From: Microcaldota archaeon | GTDB taxonomy: Archaea; B1Sed10-29; B47-G15 | Assembly: GCA_003660975.1 (NCBI GenBank) | Contig: QMVG01000005.1 | Location: 1 to 64,000, forward strand | DNA length: 64,000 nt | Direction of reading: 5' to 3' | Shown: positions 7,037-15,714 of the stretch, piece after piece | Layout of the letters: each line of letters starts with the position of its first letter | Position numbering within the stretch: the first letter of the stretch is position 1 | Notes under the pieces: model-generated | Databases searched by the model: none | Seen by the model: only the letters and a program-made list of their open reading frames with translations | What the model was told of the DNA's origin: nothing | Program-made: the position numbers and the translations under genes

Positions 7037-9019
7037 TTATTGCAGAAACACATCGCACCAGTGCGACCAGAGCTGAGCAGGGTTTTTCACAGGCACAGGG
7101 TTTTCAGATTCATGAGTTGGCCTTGGATTATTTCCTATTGGAAGGGAGAAAAGCTCGTGATTATATAATATGCATCCTTCTGACATCTGGTGGTCTATTG
7201 CATTTTCCAGCACTGCGTTTGCCTCATCCTCTCTCCCTATAATCCTGAAGTACTTCACGAGGTATGGAGAATCCCTTGGCCAGATGACACTGTCATGGTA
7301 TTCCCTGTCCCCGTAATATGCTTTTTTGCCCTCTTTCACCAGTACTCCAAAAGGCTGTTTCTTTCTGAACACGAGAATCCTTTTAACACTGGGCCACATC
7401 CTTTTCAAGTCATTGCTTGAGTAGACCAATTTATGCAGCATAACTGCTGAAACAAGGCCCATGCTTGTTATTGTGGGGTCTCTCTTAACATTTAACACCG
7501 CATTGTATGGAAAATTTGTGTTGATGTTATGGAATATCTTTTTATATTTTATAAGAGCACTTGCCAGCATTTTTGAAGCCACTTCTTTCAGCTCAAAGTC
7601 ACCGTATCTCTCTGCTATCTCTGAAATGCCTTTTAGTGATAGTATCCACTGGGCATTTATTTCGGGCAATAGAACATATTGTGGATTTCCCCAATGCTCT
7701 GGAACCCTAGTGCTTCTGCCATCTACAATGGAATCTGTCCATGAGGAAGCTGGATTTGCGTAGAGCAGGCCAGCATCAACATATGGAGCCCCAATCTTCC
7801 TATTTCTCTCGCTGGTGAAGGCATTTAGCAGTATGCGTGCTGACCTGAGCATCAACCTTGCCATCTCATTGCTCCATTTTTTATTTAGCCACTTTGAAAA
7901 TGCAATTAAGTAAAGCAAAACAGCGTCAGTGCTTCCATAATCATTCCCAACAGTTGGAATTAAACCAGTACTTATGTCCTGTACACTTGCGCAGTGTTTG
8001 AGAATCCTTGTGATGCTCCTTCCAGACACTCTGCTTAAAACCTCCATGTTGTTGAGCAGTGCCTCTAAGAGGTCCCTGTACCAAACCTGGTTGAACCAAA
8101 AGTCTCCTGCGTCCATAAGCTCCTCAGGATACTGAAGAAAAGAGCTCAGCGTCATTATTCTCGCAATTAGTTCAGGGCTTCCCTTAAAAGCAGTAGCTAT
8201 CCTCTGCATTCTCAGCCTTAATTTCCTCTCATTTTCCTTATAATGCCTTAAGCAGTAGTCATGGTCCTTTTTTAGCTCAGGAAGAAAACCAGAGCTAATA
8301 ATGATAGTCATGTTTTTTTCGCCCTTAACTGGAAACAGCATCTCAAAAAGAGCAGTAATTTTTCTCTGCTCATGGATAAAACGCGTGCCGTTTTCCTCCT
8401 TCCTAAAGCCGCTCCCCAGCTTGTAATCCCAGTTGATTTCCTCTGCACTGCTCAGAATTTTTACACTGCTCTCTGCATCTGATGAAAAGTATATGCCTTT
8501 ATTCCCCTGATGCACCAGCAGATTTTCTCCGTCAAGTTCAATCTCATAAGCAACGCTGCTTTCTGCGTTCAAATCTCTTATGTCTATGAAAGGCTTTACG
8601 TGGATGAATCTTTTCTTTGAGTCATCTGTTTTGATTTTCAAGTTAAGTAGTAGCGCTGCACTGTTGCTTTTGCTGTTCATCAGAGTGTATCTGCTCCGTA
8701 TTTCAATGCCCTGGCCTTTGTAGACGTAAGTAGCTGCAAACGGTTCTACTATCACATGCTTTGCCACTAGATTCTGAAAGCCTTTTCTTTCGTCAGCAAT
8801 AGCAATGCTGTCCAAAAATTTCCAATTGCTCCTGGGCAAATGTAAGCTAAACCCTTGGTGGTGATAATCCCTATTCGGGGCTATGAACTTTCCCATTTCA
8901 ACAGAAAACAAGCTCTGGCTGAATGAGGCCCTGTCTGTTCTTATCAAAAACTGCTTGTTTCTGGCGTAATCCCAATCTGGGTTTTCCTCAGGGCTGTATA
9001 CCCACACAAATGATTTCAT
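7037..9019 (-). CDS. Glycogen debranching enzyme (amylo-alpha-1,6-glucosidase type)
   Basis: This 660-residue protein hydrolyses alpha-1,6 branches of glycogen. The N-terminal third is the beta-sandwich seen before GDE-C catalytic domains. The C-terminal (alpha/alpha)6 part shows DFWFNQVWYRDLLEALL, VDAGLLYANPASSWTDS and REYHDSVIWPRDSPYLVKYF, which carry the probable catalytic acids, and ends NPAQLWSHW near the terminus as in archaeal homologues. A TATA-like CTTAAATAA lies about 25-30 bases before ATG 9019, suggesting a leaderless start. It probably works with the GH57 enzyme downstream in glucan mobilisation. Confidence 0.9.
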   Translation of the reverse strand: MKSFVWVYSPEENPDWDYARNKQFLIRTDRASFSQSLFSVEMGKFIAPNRDYHHQGFSLHLPRSNWKFLDSIAIADERKGFQNLVAKHVIVEPFAATYVYKGQGIEIRSRYTLMNSKSNSAALLLNLKIKTDDSKKRFIHVKPFIDIRDLNAESSVAYEIELDGENLLVHQGNKGIYFSSDAESSVKILSSAEEINWDYKLGSGFRKEENGTRFIHEQRKITALFEMLFPVKGEKNMTIIISSGFLPELKKDHDYCLRHYKENERKLRLRMQRIATAFKGSPELIARIMTLSSFLQYPEELMDAGDFWFNQVWYRDLLEALLNNMEVLSRVSGRSITRILKHCASVQDISTGLIPTVGNDYGSTDAVLLYLIAFSKWLNKKWSNEMARLMLRSARILLNAFTSERNRKIGAPYVDAGLLYANPASSWTDSIVDGRSTRVPEHWGNPQYVLLPEINAQWILSLKGISEIAERYGDFELKEVASKMLASALIKYKKIFHNINTNFPYNAVLNVKRDPTITSMGLVSAVMLHKLVYSSNDLKRMWPSVKRILVFRKKQPFGVLVKEGKKAYYGDREYHDSVIWPRDSPYLVKYFRIIGREDEANAVLENAIDHQMSEGCILYNHELFSLPIGNNPRPTHESENPVPVKNPAQLWSHWCDVFLQ

Positions 9020-9055
9020 TGAGAATGATTAGATAGGCATTATTTAAGTGCTTTT

Positions 9056-10378
9056 CTAGGCACCACAGCCGCCACTGCTTGCGCCGCTTCCTTCAAAACC
9101 AAAGCCAGGACTCGGCACAGTGCTGCTCAGAGAAGCAGTGCAGGCCTCTGGCTTTTCCTCAAATGCAGAACATATGAGTCTCAGCAGTGCAGACGGGCTT
9201 CTCTCAGCGCTTATTTCCTTGCCATTTATGATGAGTGTTGGAGAGCCCCTGACAGCATATTTTTTGACATCTTCTTCATAAACCTTGTACACTGGATATC
9301 TCCCAGACAGCCATGATGAGCGATTTTCATAATTTTTATTTATATCAAATTCAGCATCTGCTTCTGCCATGCAGTCGTTGATCTCTGTTTCATTTATTCC
9401 CAATCTTGATATGCAAGCTTCACTGTCCCCTGCTTCTAAGAAGCACCTAAGGTATGGCAGGAAGTTTTCTTTTTCCTCTTTTTGTATGCAGTACTGTCTA
9501 GTGTTTTCATCAATCTCTTTCTTCCCGTGCATTGCATAATCACAGAATTTCACGCTGAAATTTACATTATCTCCAAGAGCCTCTATAACAGGTATTATGG
9601 CCTTTTCCATCTGCGTTCCATAAGGGCAGTAGCTCATAACAAACAGTTCAACAGTGGGTACCTTTCTCTTTTCAAAAGCAGTGCTCTCCTCAAAGATTTC
9701 AACATTGGAGCGCTTCTTTAAATTTGTCATATACTGCTCTAAGACCAGCTTTCTCTTCTCATCCAGCAGGTAATTCTTTATGCTCTCCTTAACAGTGTCA
9801 TAAGGCAGTGTAATATTGTTGCTGATAAAACTGCCTTTGTTTGCTTCATAATAAGCTCTTGCCTCCATTTCGCTTACAGAAACATTCGCTAAAACCACCT
9901 CGTTCAGGTACTTGTTTATCGTAAATTCTCTTGCGAAGAAATTTAGCAAATCTTCATAGCCAAAGCTTTTGTTTTCTATGCTTTTCTCAAAACTGGTCCT
10001 GTTTTTTCCCATTCTGCTGATGCTCTCTTCCATATATGTCTCTGCTTTGCTCATGTTCATTGAATAACCATGGGAAATAGCATCTTGGTAAACCAATATC
10101 CTATCTATTATGTAATCAGGCGGCACCTGTGATTTATATGACTCATCAACACCATTTACAAAGAGCAGCATATCTACCTGCTTATTGTAATCAGAGAGGC
10201 TGAGTTTATAGCCATTTATCTCTGCAAACAATTGGACAGGACTCTCATTTTCCACAGGGTTTACTGAACAGCTGTTGCCCTCACAAGGAGAAGAGGCAGG
10301 ACTCACGGACAGAGCATAGAGTAAAAAAGAAGCCCCTATTAGCATGATAGCAACTGCAATGTAGCCTTCCTTTTTCAT
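9056..10378 (-). CDS. Secreted membrane-anchored SurA-like/DsbA-like thioredoxin-fold protein
   Basis: The 440 residues start with a signal anchor (residues 5-25), then a low-complexity segment and a helical region (about 60-220) resembling the SurA/trigger-factor chaperone N-domain. A thioredoxin-fold domain begins at VELFVMSYCPYGTQ, where the usual CxxC is CPYG with one cysteine, and ends with the cis-proline loop VRGSPTLIINGK. Additional cysteines between (FCDYAMHG, QYCIQKEE, LRCFLE, EACI) recall DsbA/GILT-like archaeal proteins. The C-terminus is a glycine/serine tail ending GGCGA. It likely handles thiols or folding outside the membrane. It sits between polysaccharide genes without an evident link. 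Confidence 0.75.
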   Translation of the reverse strand: MKKEGYIAVAIMLIGASFLLYALSVSPASSPCEGNSCSVNPVENESPVQLFAEINGYKLSLSDYNKQVDMLLFVNGVDESYKSQVPPDYIIDRILVYQDAISHGYSMNMSKAETYMEESISRMGKNRTSFEKSIENKSFGYEDLLNFFAREFTINKYLNEVVLANVSVSEMEARAYYEANKGSFISNNITLPYDTVKESIKNYLLDEKRKLVLEQYMTNLKKRSNVEIFEESTAFEKRKVPTVELFVMSYCPYGTQMEKAIIPVIEALGDNVNFSVKFCDYAMHGKKEIDENTRQYCIQKEEKENFLPYLRCFLEAGDSEACISRLGINETEINDCMAEADAEFDINKNYENRSSWLSGRYPVYKVYEEDVKKYAVRGSPTLIINGKEISAERSPSALLRLICSAFEEKPEACTASLSSTVPSPGFGFEGSGASSGGCGA

Positions 10379-10424
10379 ACGAAAGAACTCTCAAAATTTG
10401 ATGTTATTTTTCTGTTTTTGCCTT

Positions 10425-11645
10425 TTATAAGCTTGTTGGTATCTCGCCATATTCACTCTCTCTTGGTATTATCTTTGCCATCAGCTTCCCTTCCAGGTCC
10501 TGTAAGACATTCATGAAGTTCATAAATGCGTAGTATGGCGACTCCACGTGCTCTGAGAAGTACTTGTGTATGTCACCATCAGACCACCATTTAGTGCACA
10601 TATAATAGATATGGTCACTTGTCTGCAATCTTCTCCAAGCCTCTTTTAATTTGATGTCTCTTGCCCTCTTCACATATGACTCCAGAGCTTTTAACTTATT
10701 GAAGGCTGTTTTCTGCATCTCATTGCCGAGCCAAGCAGATAAGTCCCTGTCCATATCAGCCCATGAGCTGTAATAAGGCACGTCTATCTCATCAACTGCC
10801 TTCATTTTTATGAGCTCATTTATGCCTACAAAATCAAGGTGCTCATAGGCAAGCACGTGTTCTGGCAAGTGCCTCATGAAATCAAAAATTCCCGTTTCCT
10901 TCCACTGATGCTCTCCAAACGTCTCATAGTCCATAAAGAGGTTTATCACCTCTCCAGGACTTGCTGCCAGCCACGCAGCATACTTATCTGCTGTTAGCGG
11001 AAATTCTTCCCAATACGGTGTTGAAAACCTAAATGAAATGTCATCTGAGAGCTTGTAGTTTCTCAGGAAGAGTTTTATCTTGCTGCCTTTTGCCTGGTAG
11101 ACATAGTTCGGAGAGCGCCAGCCTAGGTATGAGTGCCAGCCTTCAGCCACTATGCCTTTATAACCCAAATCCTTTACTGTTCTTGCAATGTCATTTGAAT
11201 ACATAGCCTCAGTGTTTCTGAAAACCTTTGGCTTGTAATTGAAAAGCTCCTTAAAGAGCTTCCTGTGCATCTTTACCTGCTCTTTGAACTCCTCTTCGCT
11301 TATCAAATAGGCAAGGGAATGGTAATATGTCTCGTCTAAGAGGTCTACATGCCCTGTTTTTACCAGGTCCTGGAAGCTTTGTATCAATTCTGGTTCAAAT
11401 TCCTGTGCCTGTTCTATCCAGGTGCCTGTGATACTGAACGAGACCTTAAACTTCCCCTCGTATTTCTCTATTAAGTCAAGAAGCAATCTATTGCTCGGAA
11501 AATAGCATTTTCTTGCAGCTCTCAGGAATATCTCCTTATTGAGCTTTTTGTCGAAATACTCTGTTCCATTGCCTATATCAAAGACAGAGTACTGTCTCAA
11601 CCTGTGCGGCTGATGGACGTGAAAGTACATAACTACATGTGTCAT
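10425..11645 (-). CDS. GH57 alpha-amylase/4-alpha-glucanotransferase
   Basis: This retaining glycoside hydrolase has about 406 residues and belongs to family 57. The N-terminus carries VVMYFHVHQPHRL (conserved motif 1). KVFRNTEAMYSNDIA contains the probable nucleophile Glu, and LFMDYETFGEHQW the probable acid/base Asp. SDHIYYMCTKWW is the helical motif near the C-terminus. The start is set at ATG 11643-11645, four bases after GGTGAT; upstream in-frame starts at 11648 and 11654 overlap the ribosome site. The preceding GT4 gene ends 5 bases away, so the two are an operon. A GH57 plus GT4 pair suggests intracellular glucan remodelling. Confidence 0.93.
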   Translation of the reverse strand: MTHVVMYFHVHQPHRLRQYSVFDIGNGTEYFDKKLNKEIFLRAARKCYFPSNRLLLDLIEKYEGKFKVSFSITGTWIEQAQEFEPELIQSFQDLVKTGHVDLLDETYYHSLAYLISEEEFKEQVKMHRKLFKELFNYKPKVFRNTEAMYSNDIARTVKDLGYKGIVAEGWHSYLGWRSPNYVYQAKGSKIKLFLRNYKLSDDISFRFSTPYWEEFPLTADKYAAWLAASPGEVINLFMDYETFGEHQWKETGIFDFMRHLPEHVLAYEHLDFVGINELIKMKAVDEIDVPYYSSWADMDRDLSAWLGNEMQKTAFNKLKALESYVKRARDIKLKEAWRRLQTSDHIYYMCTKWWSDGDIHKYFSEHVESPYYAFMNFMNVLQDLEGKLMAKIIPRESEYGEIPTSL

Positions 11646-11650
11646 CATTA

Positions 11651-12781
11651 TCACCCGTAAACTGCCATTTTATAGGCCTTTATTGTCTCTTCAGCTATTT
11701 TGTCCCATGTGAGGTGTTTTATCTCTTTTTTGCCATTCCTTGACATCTCCCTCGCCATTGGTGGGTACATGAGAAGCCCAAGTATAAGCTCAGCCATCTT
11801 ATTTACATCCCAGAAATCCACCTTGAACGCACTCCTGACAACCTCTGATGCCCCTGACTCTTTGCTTATGACAACAGGGGTGCCTGCTGCCACTGCTTCA
11901 AGCACTGTTATGCCAAATGGTTCAGAGACGCTCGGAAGCACGTAAACATCACTTATCGCATAATATTTTGGCTTTTCCTCTTCAGGCACGAAGCCAAGAA
12001 ACATTACCTTGTCTGAGATGCCCAGGTCTATTGCCTGCTTTATCAACTGAGGCAGCATATCTCCTGTACCTGCTATAAGGAATTTGACATTTCTAAACCT
12101 CTCCACAACCTTCTTGGCTGCATTTAGGAAGTAATCAGGCCCTTTCTGGACGAAAAGCCTTCCGAGGTACAGGACTATCTTGCTGTTGCCTAAGCCGTGC
12201 TCTCTCCTGAATTGCTGTTCAAACCTCTCCTGGTCAACTGCGTTGTATATGACAACTATTTTGCGCGGGTCAACTCCTAATTTTTCCACTAGGTTTCTCT
12301 TCATATAATAGGAATTGGCAATTATCAGGTCAGCGTTATAATAGCCTGTTTTTTCTTTCTCCACAATGTAGCTCCATGGGTCATGCGGTGTTCTCATGTA
12401 CTCAATGGCATGCGCATGGCAGATCAGGGGCTTTCCAGTGATCTTCTTCAATCTGACCGCTGCGTCAAAGACCATCCAGTCCTGGGCATGTATCACATCA
12501 AAGCTCTCGTGCAGGCACCTTTTTACAAGCAGATTATTGTAGTCCTCTATACTGCCTTTGAACACCATTGCTTCTTTCTCATTGTATGAACCAAATTCAA
12601 ATCCAGGACCTACTTCAACAACCTTGACGAAATCAGAGCGAACCTTCTTCATCCTTTTGGGAAGTACATAGATGACATCAATACCTTTAGCACTGAGCTG
12701 TTTGGTAAGCTCGTAGCAGTAGACTCCCAAGCCTCCTGTTATATACGGTGGGAATTCCCATCCCAATATAAGAACCCTCAT
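11651..12781 (-). CDS. GT4-family glycosyltransferase, glycogen-synthase-like
   Basis: This 376-residue GT-B enzyme has N-terminal ILGWEFPPYITGGLGVYCYELT, the glycine loop and acceptor-site pattern of glycogen synthases and maltose-1-phosphate synthases. It also has DVIHAQDWM and the C-terminal nucleotide-sugar site LPSVSEPFGITVLEAVAAGTP with the EX7E acids. It precedes the GH57 gene and follows a PfkB kinase gene by 12 bases. It may be a second glucan synthase or a synthase of maltose phosphate or a small glucoside. The donor sugar cannot be read from the sequence. Confidence 0.88.
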   Translation of the reverse strand: MRVLILGWEFPPYITGGLGVYCYELTKQLSAKGIDVIYVLPKRMKKVRSDFVKVVEVGPGFEFGSYNEKEAMVFKGSIEDYNNLLVKRCLHESFDVIHAQDWMVFDAAVRLKKITGKPLICHAHAIEYMRTPHDPWSYIVEKEKTGYYNADLIIANSYYMKRNLVEKLGVDPRKIVVIYNAVDQERFEQQFRREHGLGNSKIVLYLGRLFVQKGPDYFLNAAKKVVERFRNVKFLIAGTGDMLPQLIKQAIDLGISDKVMFLGFVPEEEKPKYYAISDVYVLPSVSEPFGITVLEAVAAGTPVVISKESGASEVVRSAFKVDFWDVNKMAELILGLLMYPPMAREMSRNGKKEIKHLTWDKIAEETIKAYKMAVYG

Positions 12782-12793
12782 TTCAGCTCTCTC

Positions 12794-13672
12794 TTAAAGT
12801 TTTCCTTGTAGGTATTCTGCCGCTACCCTATTAGCGTACTCTGCTGTCTCTCGGAGCTCCCAGTTGTTCACAAGGCCCTTTATGAAGGCTGCATTGAAGG
12901 CATCCCCGCTTCCAACAGGGTTCTTAACAGTTAGCTTCACAGCAGGACTCTTAAAGCTCAATTCCCTGCTGCACACATATGCGCCCTTTGCTCCTAGGTG
13001 TACCACCACCATCTTAGTGAATTTCATCAGTTTTGAGCATGCTGATGATATGCTTCTGCCACCCATCAGTGAGAGCAGTTCTCTCTTGTTCAGGAAGAGA
13101 ACATCGGCGTAGTTAAGAGCCCGGAACAACTGCTTCCTCCGTGCATCAGACCATCCCCTGTAATTCCACCCGATCCCAAGGGATGTCTGCCTATTATTCT
13201 GTTTTTCGAACTTAAATAATGTTGTGTTCCCACCATTGAGTAGTAACTTGTTATGCCAGTAACCTCCTCTAAATAGATGCTTTGAGGAAAGCAGCAGGGT
13301 TTTGTCTATGTCCTTAAGAGAGAGCAGCTCATTCACGCCGTTATCTGTGATAAATGCCCTATCTCCTTTCTTCAGCCGTATGGCCATTGTAATTGCCGTC
13401 TTGCCCCTTTTCCTCACTAGATGCCTGTCAAGGCCTAGTTTTCCAAGCTCTGTTTTAAGCCATTTGCCTGCGAAATCTCCAGCAATTGGGGCGATTAGAG
13501 CTGTTTTAAGCCCTATTTTAGTGCCTACAACAGCAGTATTTGTTGCCTCTCCTCCAATTTGAGCCCTTATCTTTGTGCTGAGCTGGGTCTCAGGACTTGG
13601 GTAATCTCCTATGTCCTCTGTAACCAAATCCAGGTTAAGGTCTCCCACGCAAAGCAAGTCATATTTGTCCAC
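12794..13672 (-). CDS. PfkB-family sugar kinase (first of two)
   Basis: This 292-residue ribokinase-like enzyme phosphorylates a sugar or sugar phosphate. The N-terminal motif GGEATNTAVVGTKIG is near residue 40, and the C-terminal motif NPVGSGDAFNAAFI carries the catalytic Asp with GSGD in place of the usual GAGD. It starts at GTG 13672 with GGTGGGAA upstream. It lies between the TIM gene (19 bases upstream) and the GT4 gene. By sequence alone it could be phosphofructokinase, fructokinase or another hexose kinase. The paralogue at 17733 with a canonical GAGD next to aldolase is the better phosphofructokinase candidate. Confidence 0.85.
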   Translation of the reverse strand: MDKYDLLCVGDLNLDLVTEDIGDYPSPETQLSTKIRAQIGGEATNTAVVGTKIGLKTALIAPIAGDFAGKWLKTELGKLGLDRHLVRKRGKTAITMAIRLKKGDRAFITDNGVNELLSLKDIDKTLLLSSKHLFRGGYWHNKLLLNGGNTTLFKFEKQNNRQTSLGIGWNYRGWSDARRKQLFRALNYADVLFLNKRELLSLMGGRSISSACSKLMKFTKMVVVHLGAKGAYVCSRELSFKSPAVKLTVKNPVGSGDAFNAAFIKGLVNNWELRETAEYANRVAAEYLQGKL

Positions 13673-13690
13673 ATTCCCACCGAGTAGTAG

Positions 13691-14350
13691 TTACAACGAT
13701 TCAAACAATTCTGCCAGGTCCTTAATTAGCTGCTTTTTGTTTTTGGACTTGGCAATCCATGAAGCCACCAGGATGCCCTTAGCACCTATCTGAAATGCCA
13801 TTTCCACATCTTTAAGGCTGCTTATCCCGGCTCCGCACCACAGTGGAATCCTCTTCCTCCTGCCAAGAGTTGCAGCTTCTTCCAATACAGAGACCTTTGC
13901 CCTTGATACAGAAATGCCTGTTGCTATGAGCTCTGGAGGTTCATAGACAAGCACGTTTGGTCTTAGGGCAGAGATCTGCTTCAGGTCTGCCATATTATTT
14001 GCACAGCAAACAGTCATAAGCCTATTTTTCTTGCACATAGCTATCAGCTGCTTCAAGCTAGCTTTATCAAGCCTGTGTTCAGAGTGATTTAGAAGAGTCC
14101 CTTTGCAAGAAGCTTGCTTGATGGAGTAGGGACTTACAAAGCCAGTATGTCTTCCTGGCTCAATCGGGTCAACGTGCTGAGAAAAAACAGCTATATTGGT
14201 ATTCATACTTATTAAGGAGATATCCACCATCTGAGGTGCTACTCCTATATGTCTATCAGCGTATTTTTCAATGATTTTTGCTAATTCAAGACCTTTTTTC
14301 CCACTTAGCTCTCTGTAAGTCTTATAATTTACAATTGCTTTTAGCTGCAT
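13691..14350 (-). CDS. tpiA: Triosephosphate isomerase, archaeal short type
   Basis: This 219-residue TIM-barrel enzyme interconverts dihydroxyacetone phosphate and glyceraldehyde-3-phosphate. Visible are the substrate Lys in AIVNYKTY, the catalytic His in LLNHSEHR (residue about 90), the catalytic Glu in VYEPPELIATG (about 135), and the phosphate loop CGAGISS. The length of about 220 fits the archaeal tetrameric form. It starts at ATG 14350 with AGGGATAGG upstream. It stands 9 bases after a 30-codon membrane gene and 19 before the PfkB gene, in a glycolytic run on the minus strand. Confidence 0.95.
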   Translation of the reverse strand: MQLKAIVNYKTYRELSGKKGLELAKIIEKYADRHIGVAPQMVDISLISMNTNIAVFSQHVDPIEPGRHTGFVSPYSIKQASCKGTLLNHSEHRLDKASLKQLIAMCKKNRLMTVCCANNMADLKQISALRPNVLVYEPPELIATGISVSRAKVSVLEEAATLGRRKRIPLWCGAGISSLKDVEMAFQIGAKGILVASWIAKSKNKKQLIKDLAELFESL

Positions 14351-14359
14351 TCCTATCCC

Positions 14360-14452
14360 TTAAGATACTACAAGAGTATATGCTGCAGCAACCACAACTA
14401 TGCCTATAATTATACCAGCCCAGAGTTTTATGTTCTTCCACATCTTCTCCAT
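14360..14452 (-). CDS. 30-residue single-span membrane protein
   Basis: The frame ATG 14450-14452 to TAA 14360-14362 encodes a short basic N-terminus (MEKMWKNIKLW) followed by about 18 hydrophobic residues (AGIIIGIVVVAAAYTLVV). GGTGGT directly precedes the ATG, and a TATA-like CTTTTTAAAG lies about 35 bases upstream. It therefore has all signals of an expressed first gene in the tpiA operon. It resembles tail-anchor or SecE-like single-span peptides but matches no family I can name. Confidence 0.55.
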   Translation of the reverse strand: MEKMWKNIKLWAGIIIGIVVVAAAYTLVVS

Positions 14453-14482
14453 ACCACCACCCCATAATAGCAAGGATTATAA

Positions 14483-14492
14483 CTTTAAAAAG
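14483..14492 (-). promoter_or_regulatory. Probable TATA box of the small-protein/tpiA operon
   Basis: The minus strand reads CTTTTTAAAG here, about 30 bases upstream of the ATG of the 30-residue protein. It lies just before the end of pgk (stop at 14497), so the tpiA operon can be transcribed independently of pgk. Confidence 0.45.
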
Positions 14493-14496
14493 TTTG

Positions 14497-15711
14497 CTAT
14501 CTAGCATAAAGTATTCTGAGGCCAGGCAATTCCCTTCCAGATAAGTAGTGTACCAGTGCACCTCCACCCATACAAACGTAATTAAACTGTTTTATGTTGA
14601 ATTTAAGCATTTTTAGGGCCTCTATGGTGTTTCCGCCCCCTATGAATGAATGGCCAGCAGTGTTAGCAGCTGCCTTAAGCAATTCTCTTGTTCCTACCTC
14701 AAAGCCTTTGTTTTCATATATGCCTGCTGGTCCTTTGACAACAACAGTGCCTGCATTGTTTATCTCTTTCGCATATCTCTTGTAGGTTCTTGTGCCTATA
14801 TCCATTATCATGTAATTTGTAGGAAGCTCTGTAAGGCTTATCTCCTTTCTTCTGCCTCTCACACTTATTGCCAGGTCTACAGGTGTTCTTATCTTGTCTC
14901 CAAATCTCCCATAGAGCTTTTCAGCCCTCTCAAGGTACTGCATCCAGCCGCCCTCTTCGTGCTTTTTAAACGTTTTCTTTCCGAGCTCATATCCTTGAGC
15001 CATCAGAAACAGCTCTCCTGGCACTCCGCAGCTGAGCACAGCATCCATCTCTCCCTTGGGCATCATATATTCCATTAAAGCAAAAACATCATCTGGCTTT
15101 CCTCCTCCCAGCACAAAGATATTTGGAGGCACTGCGTGCTTTTTTATCTCGTCAAGATATGTAACTGCCTTTTCCATTGCCCTGCCAGCAATGCATGGAA
15201 GTATGTGATAGAAGCCCACAACAGTAGCATGGCTTCTGTGACTTACGCTGAAGGCATCAAGAACAAAGAGGTTTCCATAATATGCCAATGTCTGAATTAA
15301 TGGGCTTTTAGCGTGTTCTTCAGGACTTTTCTCAAGCATCTCATATGGGTCTTTCCTGATATTGTCAAGCATGATGACGTCTCCCTGCCTTAACCCTTTT
15401 ATCGCCTTTATGGCTTTTTCTCCCCTTATGTCTGGAACAAATACAATCTTCTTTCCAACGTATTTAGACAGTAATCTAGCATGTTGTTTTAAGTCAATGA
15501 AGTCTTTTGCACCAGGCCTCCCCTGGTGTGATATTAAAACTATTTTGGCCTTTTTCTTGATTAGCTCCTTTATAGTTTCTGCATGGGATTCAAATCTTGG
15601 GTGCTCTCTAATTTTTCCATTAGTAGAAACAGGAACATTTACGTCTATCCTAACCAAGGTTACCTTGCCTTTGAAATCGTAATTATCCATCGTCTGTAGC
15701 ATTTTGCTCAT
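14497..15711 (-). CDS. pgk: Phosphoglycerate kinase
   Basis: This 404-residue enzyme interconverts 1,3-bisphosphoglycerate plus ADP and 3-phosphoglycerate plus ATP. The N-domain has VRIDVNVPV and SHQGRPG with the substrate arginines. The nucleotide domain has FVLGGGKPDD, VVKGPAGIYENKGFE and the C-terminal HSFIGGGNTIEAL. The length fits archaeal PGK. ATG 15711 lies 4 bases after the gap stop codon; ATG codons at positions 4 and 8 are alternatives. The pair gap-pgk forms one transcript. Confidence 0.95.
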   Translation of the reverse strand: MSKMLQTMDNYDFKGKVTLVRIDVNVPVSTNGKIREHPRFESHAETIKELIKKKAKIVLISHQGRPGAKDFIDLKQHARLLSKYVGKKIVFVPDIRGEKAIKAIKGLRQGDVIMLDNIRKDPYEMLEKSPEEHAKSPLIQTLAYYGNLFVLDAFSVSHRSHATVVGFYHILPCIAGRAMEKAVTYLDEIKKHAVPPNIFVLGGGKPDDVFALMEYMMPKGEMDAVLSCGVPGELFLMAQGYELGKKTFKKHEEGGWMQYLERAEKLYGRFGDKIRTPVDLAISVRGRRKEISLTELPTNYMIMDIGTRTYKRYAKEINNAGTVVVKGPAGIYENKGFEVGTRELLKAAANTAGHSFIGGGNTIEALKMLKFNIKQFNYVCMGGGALVHYLSGRELPGLRILYAR

Positions 15712-15714
15712 CTC

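Noticed and set aside
14322-14567. 81-codon frame on the minus strand
   Set aside because: It overlaps tpiA, the pgk end and the better-supported 30-codon membrane gene; its sequence has odd Cys/Trp content and no ribosome site.
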